A program made the translations under genes and the position numbers. A DNA stretch of 64,000 bases from Xanthomonas cassavae CFBP 4642 (lineage in GTDB: Bacteria; Pseudomonadota; Gammaproteobacteria; Xanthomonadales; Xanthomonadaceae): contig NZ_CM002139.1 of the NCBI RefSeq assembly GCF_000454545.1, positions 763,471 through 827,470 of the forward strand, read 5' to 3'. Positions 61,019 through 64,000 of this stretch are shown here, one piece after another. The notes under the pieces were generated by a model that was given only the letters and a program-made list of their open reading frames with translations, was not told where the DNA came from and made no database searches. Position 1 is the stretch's first letter, and every line of letters starts with the position of its first letter.

Positions 61019-61945
61019 TCAATCGACCGAAATACCCGCCAGCCGCTGCAGTGCTTCGGCGTACTTCGCACGCGTACGGTCGATCACTTCCGCCGGCAGG
61101 CGCGGGCCCGGCGCGGTCTTGCCCCAGTCCAGCGTCTCCAGATAATCGCGCACGAACTGCTTGTCGTAGCTGGGCGGGCTGGTGCCCACTTCGTACTGGT
61201 CGGCCGGCCAGTAGCGCGATGAGTCCGGGGTCAGCATCTCGTCCATGATGTACAGGCGACCATCGGCATCGGTGCCGAACTCGAACTTGGTATCGGCCAG
61301 CAAAATGCCGCGCTCGGCGGCGAAGTCTGCGGCGAAACGGTAGATGCGCAAGGTGGCATCGCGCACGCGTTCGGCCAGTTCGGCGCCGACGGTCTTGACC
61401 ATCGCATCGAAGTCGATGTTTTCGTCATGGTCGCCGACGGCGGCCTTGGTCGATGGGGTAAAGATCGGCTCGGGCAGTTTCTCGGCCTGGCGCAGGCCGT
61501 CGGGCAGTTCGATGCCGCTGACCTTGCCGGTACGCTGGTAGTCCTTCCAGCCGCTGCCGATCAGGTAGCCGCGGGCAATCGCTTCCACCGGCACCGGCTT
61601 GAGCTTGCGTGTCACCACCGCGCGTTTGGCGTACAACGCCGGGTCCACACCGTCGGGCAGCACCTGCTCGACGCTGATGTTGACCAGGTGGTTGGGCATC
61701 AGGTGGTCGGTCTTGTGGAACCAGAAGTTGGACACCTGGCAGAGCATCTCGCCCTTGCCTGGAATCGGATCCGGCAGCACCACGTCGAATGCGGACAGGC
61801 GGTCGGTGGCCACCATCAACAGGTAGTCGCCCAGGGGGGCGTCGGCGGGCAGGCGATCGCGCGGAATATCGAAGACATCGCGGACCTTGCCACGGTGACG
61901 CAACGGCAGGCCGGGCAGATCGGATTGCAACAGCGTGGTCGACAC
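61019..61945 (-). CDS. purC: SAICAR synthetase (purine biosynthesis)
   Basis: A 308-residue enzyme that joins CAIR and aspartate to SAICAR using ATP in purine synthesis. Conserved segments: [13 protein letters not shown] (ATP loop), [41 protein letters not shown], and the C-terminal ADTKFEFG and [13 protein letters not shown]. The length matches the long bacterial form. The start is a GTG at 61945: AGGAG lies about seven bases upstream of it, whereas a GTG two codons earlier is too close. Confidence 0.96.
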   Translation of the reverse strand: MSTTLLQSDLPGLPLRHRGKVRDVFDIPRDRLPADAPLGDYLLMVATDRLSAFDVVLPDPIPGKGEMLCQVSNFWFHKTDHLMPNHLVNISVEQVLPDGVDPALYAKRAVVTRKLKPVPVEAIARGYLIGSGWKDYQRTGKVSGIELPDGLRQAEKLPEPIFTPSTKAAVGDHDENIDFDAMVKTVGAELAERVRDATLRIYRFAADFAAERGILLADTKFEFGTDADGRLYIMDEMLTPDSSRYWPADQYEVGTSPPSYDKQFVRDYLETLDWGKTAPGPRLPAEVIDRTRAKYAEALQRLAGISVD

Positions 61946-62152
61946 AGGCACTCCTAAGGACGTCGCAATGACGCTGTCCCCGGGACCCGGCGGGCCCGCG
62001 GGTGGGCAGCGGGCCGCGTAGTGTACGGCGCTTCGTCGCGCCCCGCTGGATTTATTGGCGGCTACCGCGCACGCGATGTGGACAGCCCGTCAGCCAGGCC
62101 GGGCGGGGGTTCGGGTAAGATCGCCAGCCCGCCTTCCCCACTCCGATCGCCC

Positions 62153-62482
62153 ATGTCCTGGTACGGAAAACTGCTCGGCGCATTGGCCGGCGCCCTGCTG
62201 TTCCGCGGCGCGCCGTTCGTGGGGCTGATGATCGGCCTGGCGATCGGGCATGCCGTGGACGCGGGCTGGTTCAAGCGCCGGGCGGACAATCCCTACGAAG
62301 CACTGGGGCTGGAGCCGGACGCCACCACGGCCGAGATCGATCTGGCCTATCGCCGGCTGATGTCGCGCTACCACCCGGACAAGGTGGCCAACGCCGAGCC
62401 GGAGGCGCGCCGTCAGGCAGAGAAGAAGGCCAGCCAGATCAACGCTGCCTACGACCGCATCCAGCGGCTGCGCAAGCGCTAA
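62153..62482 (+). CDS. Membrane-anchored J-domain protein (DjlA-like)
   Basis: A 109-residue protein. Residues about 8-30 form a Gly-rich membrane segment (LLGALAGALLFRGAPFVGLM), and residues 44-105 a J domain with the HPD motif (SRYHPDKVAN) and the QAEKKASQINAAYDRI helix. The size is well short of DjlA (about 270), and the central TerB-like part is absent, so this is a mini co-chaperone that would recruit DnaK at the membrane. Start at the ATG after the spacer; the frame is open further upstream. Confidence 0.85.
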   Translation: MSWYGKLLGALAGALLFRGAPFVGLMIGLAIGHAVDAGWFKRRADNPYEALGLEPDATTAEIDLAYRRLMSRYHPDKVANAEPEARRQAEKKASQINAAYDRIQRLRKR

Positions 62483-62546
62483 TTGGGTGGCGCTTGCGCG
62501 TTGCGCGTTCAACATCCGCAGCACGCAAGCCCGCCGCGCATTCCGC

Positions 62547-62586
62547 AAAAAAACAGCGCCACCCGGGCCCAGCCCAGATGGCGCTG
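62547..62586 (-). terminator. Intrinsic terminator, minus strand
   Basis: CAGCGCCA and TGGCGCTG form an 8-base stem with a 17-base GC-rich loop. On the minus strand it is followed by seven T. It is the likely end for the outer-membrane protein transcript, beyond the MITE-like element, and is close enough to the J-domain gene to stop antisense reading. Confidence 0.75.
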
Positions 62587-62603
62587 CCGGTAGCCCGGCA
62601 TTA

Positions 62604-62744
62604 GGGCTGCTAACAGAACGTAGCGAGCAGTCGTCAGGTGGGTGCGGACGGCGCGGAGGAAGCGGAGTGTACGCGTGGTACATGCCGCACCAGGCACCGG
62701 CCGCGCCCGCCTGGCGGTGAGCGCAGTGGTGTTGTTAGCTGCGC
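62604..62744. mobile_element. MITE-like element abutting the stop codon of the OMP gene
   Basis: A 141-base non-coding element: GGGCTGCTAACA at the left and TGTTAGCTGCGC at the right, with internal sequence (GTAGCGAGCAGTCGTCAGGT, then GGACGGCGC, then GGCCGCGCCCGCCTGG) matching the copies at 31314-31441 and 1207-1314. The ends share TGTTAGC but are otherwise imperfect. Its right end overlaps one base of the OMP stop codon. Confidence 0.65.
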
Positions 62745-63583
62745 TAGAAGCGATACGTTGCCGTCAGCCGCACTGCATTGGTCGAAAAGTCGGTATCGGT
62801 GCGACGCAGATCGGTGCCGGCCGGGTTGACCCGCAGGAACGGGTTGGTCGGCGGCGCGGTGCCAGGCCCGACGCGGACGCGGGTGTCTTCGTCCTGCAGC
62901 CGGGTGAACAGATAGTCCACACCTACCGAGACATGGTCGCTCAAGCGACGCTGCAGGCCGACGCCGGCCTGGTAGCCATCGGCGCTGTCGCCGCCGCTGC
63001 CGGTGAAGCTGTTGGCGGTATTGCTGCTGGCAAAGCTGTGGTCGAACTCGCCGCGCGCCACGCCGGCGGTGAAGTAGGCCAGGTAATCGCCCTGCTGGCC
63101 GAACGCGTAGCCGATCCGGCCGCGCAATGCTGCGGTGCGGTTGAGCTGGCGGGTGAAGGTATACAACGCAGGCGTGGTACTGAAGGCGCTGACGCTGTCG
63201 CGGATGTCGTTGCGGGTGTACTCGGCCACCACGCCATAGACCCAGTTGCCGGCCTGCCAGTCGTAGCCCAGCCGCGCGCCGTATTCGGCACCGCCCTTGT
63301 CCTTGCTGCAGCCGCTGGCCGGCGTGCGCCCGGCCGCCGCACCACCGCAGAAACCTGGCGAGAACGCGTCGGCGCCGGTGGCGGTGCTGACCTGGTCGCC
63401 GTCGCGGCCATCCAGATCGGTATCGAAGCCGAAGCGGCCACCGGACACGCCGGCCGGATCGGCGCCGCCGACATGGGCGCCGATGGAAACGCCGGACCAG
63501 TCGGCCGGGCCGGTTTGTGCCCAGGCCGAAGGGGCCAGGGCTAGCACGACGAGAGCGGCGGAAGCGAGCGGGGTGGTTTTCAT
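62744..63583 (-). CDS. Outer-membrane beta-barrel protein (Omp25/OprF-N-like)
   Basis: A 279-residue protein with a signal peptide ([22 protein letters not shown], cut before QTGP) followed by repeating amphipathic beta strands (e.g. [46 protein letters not shown]) and a C-terminal aromatic (TATYRF) recognised by the BAM complex. An extended loop near residues 50-80 contains two Cys (FCGGAAAG...GCSKDKG) that may pair. It belongs to the 8-10-stranded Opacity-type barrels; the function cannot be told. Start at the ATG at 63583. Confidence 0.85.
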   Translation of the reverse strand: MKTTPLASAALVVLALAPSAWAQTGPADWSGVSIGAHVGGADPAGVSGGRFGFDTDLDGRDGDQVSTATGADAFSPGFCGGAAAGRTPASGCSKDKGGAEYGARLGYDWQAGNWVYGVVAEYTRNDIRDSVSAFSTTPALYTFTRQLNRTAALRGRIGYAFGQQGDYLAYFTAGVARGEFDHSFASSNTANSFTGSGGDSADGYQAGVGLQRRLSDHVSVGVDYLFTRLQDEDTRVRVGPGTAPPTNPFLRVNPAGTDLRRTDTDFSTNAVRLTATYRF

Positions 63584-63897
63584 GTGGTCTCCTTGCATCT
63601 GGCGCGGCGCGCCGGTCTGGTACCTACGCGCTCGCGTCCGCTACGGATGCACCGGCGCTCGCGTTTTGCGACGCGCGTGTCCGTGCGGATGCCGTCGGGT
63701 GGACGCCAAGGCACCACGTGGAGGACGCGGACCTGGGCGAGATGCCCCCTGCGTGGAGACTCTTGACTCGCCTGAATGCCGGGCAAGGCTGGTCCCTGCC
63801 GTCCATGCGATGGGTGGGTCAAACCTCCGGGAGGGCTCGGCTTTCCTCGCCGGTCCCTGGTTGCGACAATGGGGCTCCTGCATTTCCCGAGCTGCCC
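63584..63897. other. Intergenic stretch upstream of rpe
   Basis: About 310 bases lie between the divergent OMP gene and rpe. No supported small gene; it must carry both promoters. A heptamer-like GGTTGCGACAATGGGG lies just before rpe but is not clearly a promoter. Confidence 0.45.
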
Positions 63898-64000
63898 ATG
63901 CAACCGACGGCAATCGCCCCGTCCATCCTGTCCGCCGATTTCGCCCGTCTGGGCGAAGAAGTGAACAACGTCCTGAAGGCCGGCGCCGACTGGGTGCACT
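63898..64000 (+). CDS. rpe: Ribulose-phosphate 3-epimerase, N-terminal part (cut by window end)
   Basis: The first 34 codons read [20 protein letters not shown] then [14 protein letters not shown], the typical start of ribulose-5-phosphate 3-epimerase of the pentose-phosphate and Calvin-type pathways (about 220-225 residues when complete). The gene runs off the right edge. In xanthomonads it usually heads the trpEG region, which would be outside the window. Confidence 0.9.
   Translation, partial: MQPTAIAPSILSADFARLGEEVNNVLKAGADWVH

Overview
This is a 64 kb chromosomal segment of a GC-rich gammaproteobacterium, almost certainly a Xanthomonas. I base this on protein content and gene order: the glgA-glgB-treZ-malQ-treY-glgX cluster, the hppD/hmgA locus with a divergent MarR gene, a VirK-like remnant, and above all a protein ending in a XVIPCD, the C-terminal signal of Xanthomonadaceae type IV secretion effectors. 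The genus call comes from recognising families, not from a database search. No tRNA, rRNA, CRISPR array, prophage or intact insertion sequence was seen.

Layout. 1-12 kb: an HPF-like ribosome-associated protein, a large MscS-family channel, the periplasmic-glucan phosphoglycerol transferase OpgB, an ABC1/UbiB-family kinase-like protein, a DUF808 membrane protein and a diguanylate cyclase. 12.3-25 kb: a tightly packed plus-strand glycogen/maltodextrin/trehalose operon (glgA, glgB, treZ, malQ, treY, a DUF2934 gene, glgX), with stop/start overlaps between most early genes. It can build and branch glycogen, debranch it, reshuffle maltodextrins and convert them to trehalose. 25-31 kb: two SDR-type oxidoreductases, an FAD/NAD(P)-binding protein, a broken virK-like gene, a DUF6172 protein and a RhlE-type DEAD-box helicase. 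31.8-36 kb: a branched-chain-type 2-oxoacid dehydrogenase operon (E1-alpha, E1-beta, a small SH3-like protein, E2) with no E3 gene. 36-40 kb: a 1192-residue secreted nuclease. 40-47 kb: aromatic amino acid catabolism (tryptophan 2,3-dioxygenase; HPPD and homogentisate dioxygenase with a MarR regulator) plus a peptide transporter and a thioredoxin-like lipoprotein. 47-54 kb: a frameshifted hypothetical gene, a lipoprotein and a six-gene Mrp/Mnh/Pha cation/proton antiporter operon with fused A and B subunits. 54-64 kb: an epimerase-like protein, a DUF962 protein, a frameshifted M4 metalloprotease, a type IV secretion effector with its candidate immunity lipoprotein, purC, a membrane J-domain protein, an outer-membrane barrel protein and the start of rpe.

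The most interesting unit is 58.2-60.8 kb. A 624-residue protein combines a lysozyme-like N-terminus, an NlpC/P60-like cysteine peptidase, a peptidoglycan-binding domain and a C-terminal XVIPCD. A lipoprotein gene 51 bases upstream on the same strand has the position and form of its immunity protein. This looks like an interbacterial killing pair.

Small repeats are the second theme. A roughly 130-base MITE-like element occurs three times, once with perfect 12-base terminal inverted repeats. A GC-rich palindromic REP-like family occurs at least seven times; two copies are translated in frame inside the E2 linker, and others flank a partial duplicate of the marR 3' end. Three genes carry frameshifts, two of them in homopolymer runs, so they are either gene decay or sequencing error.
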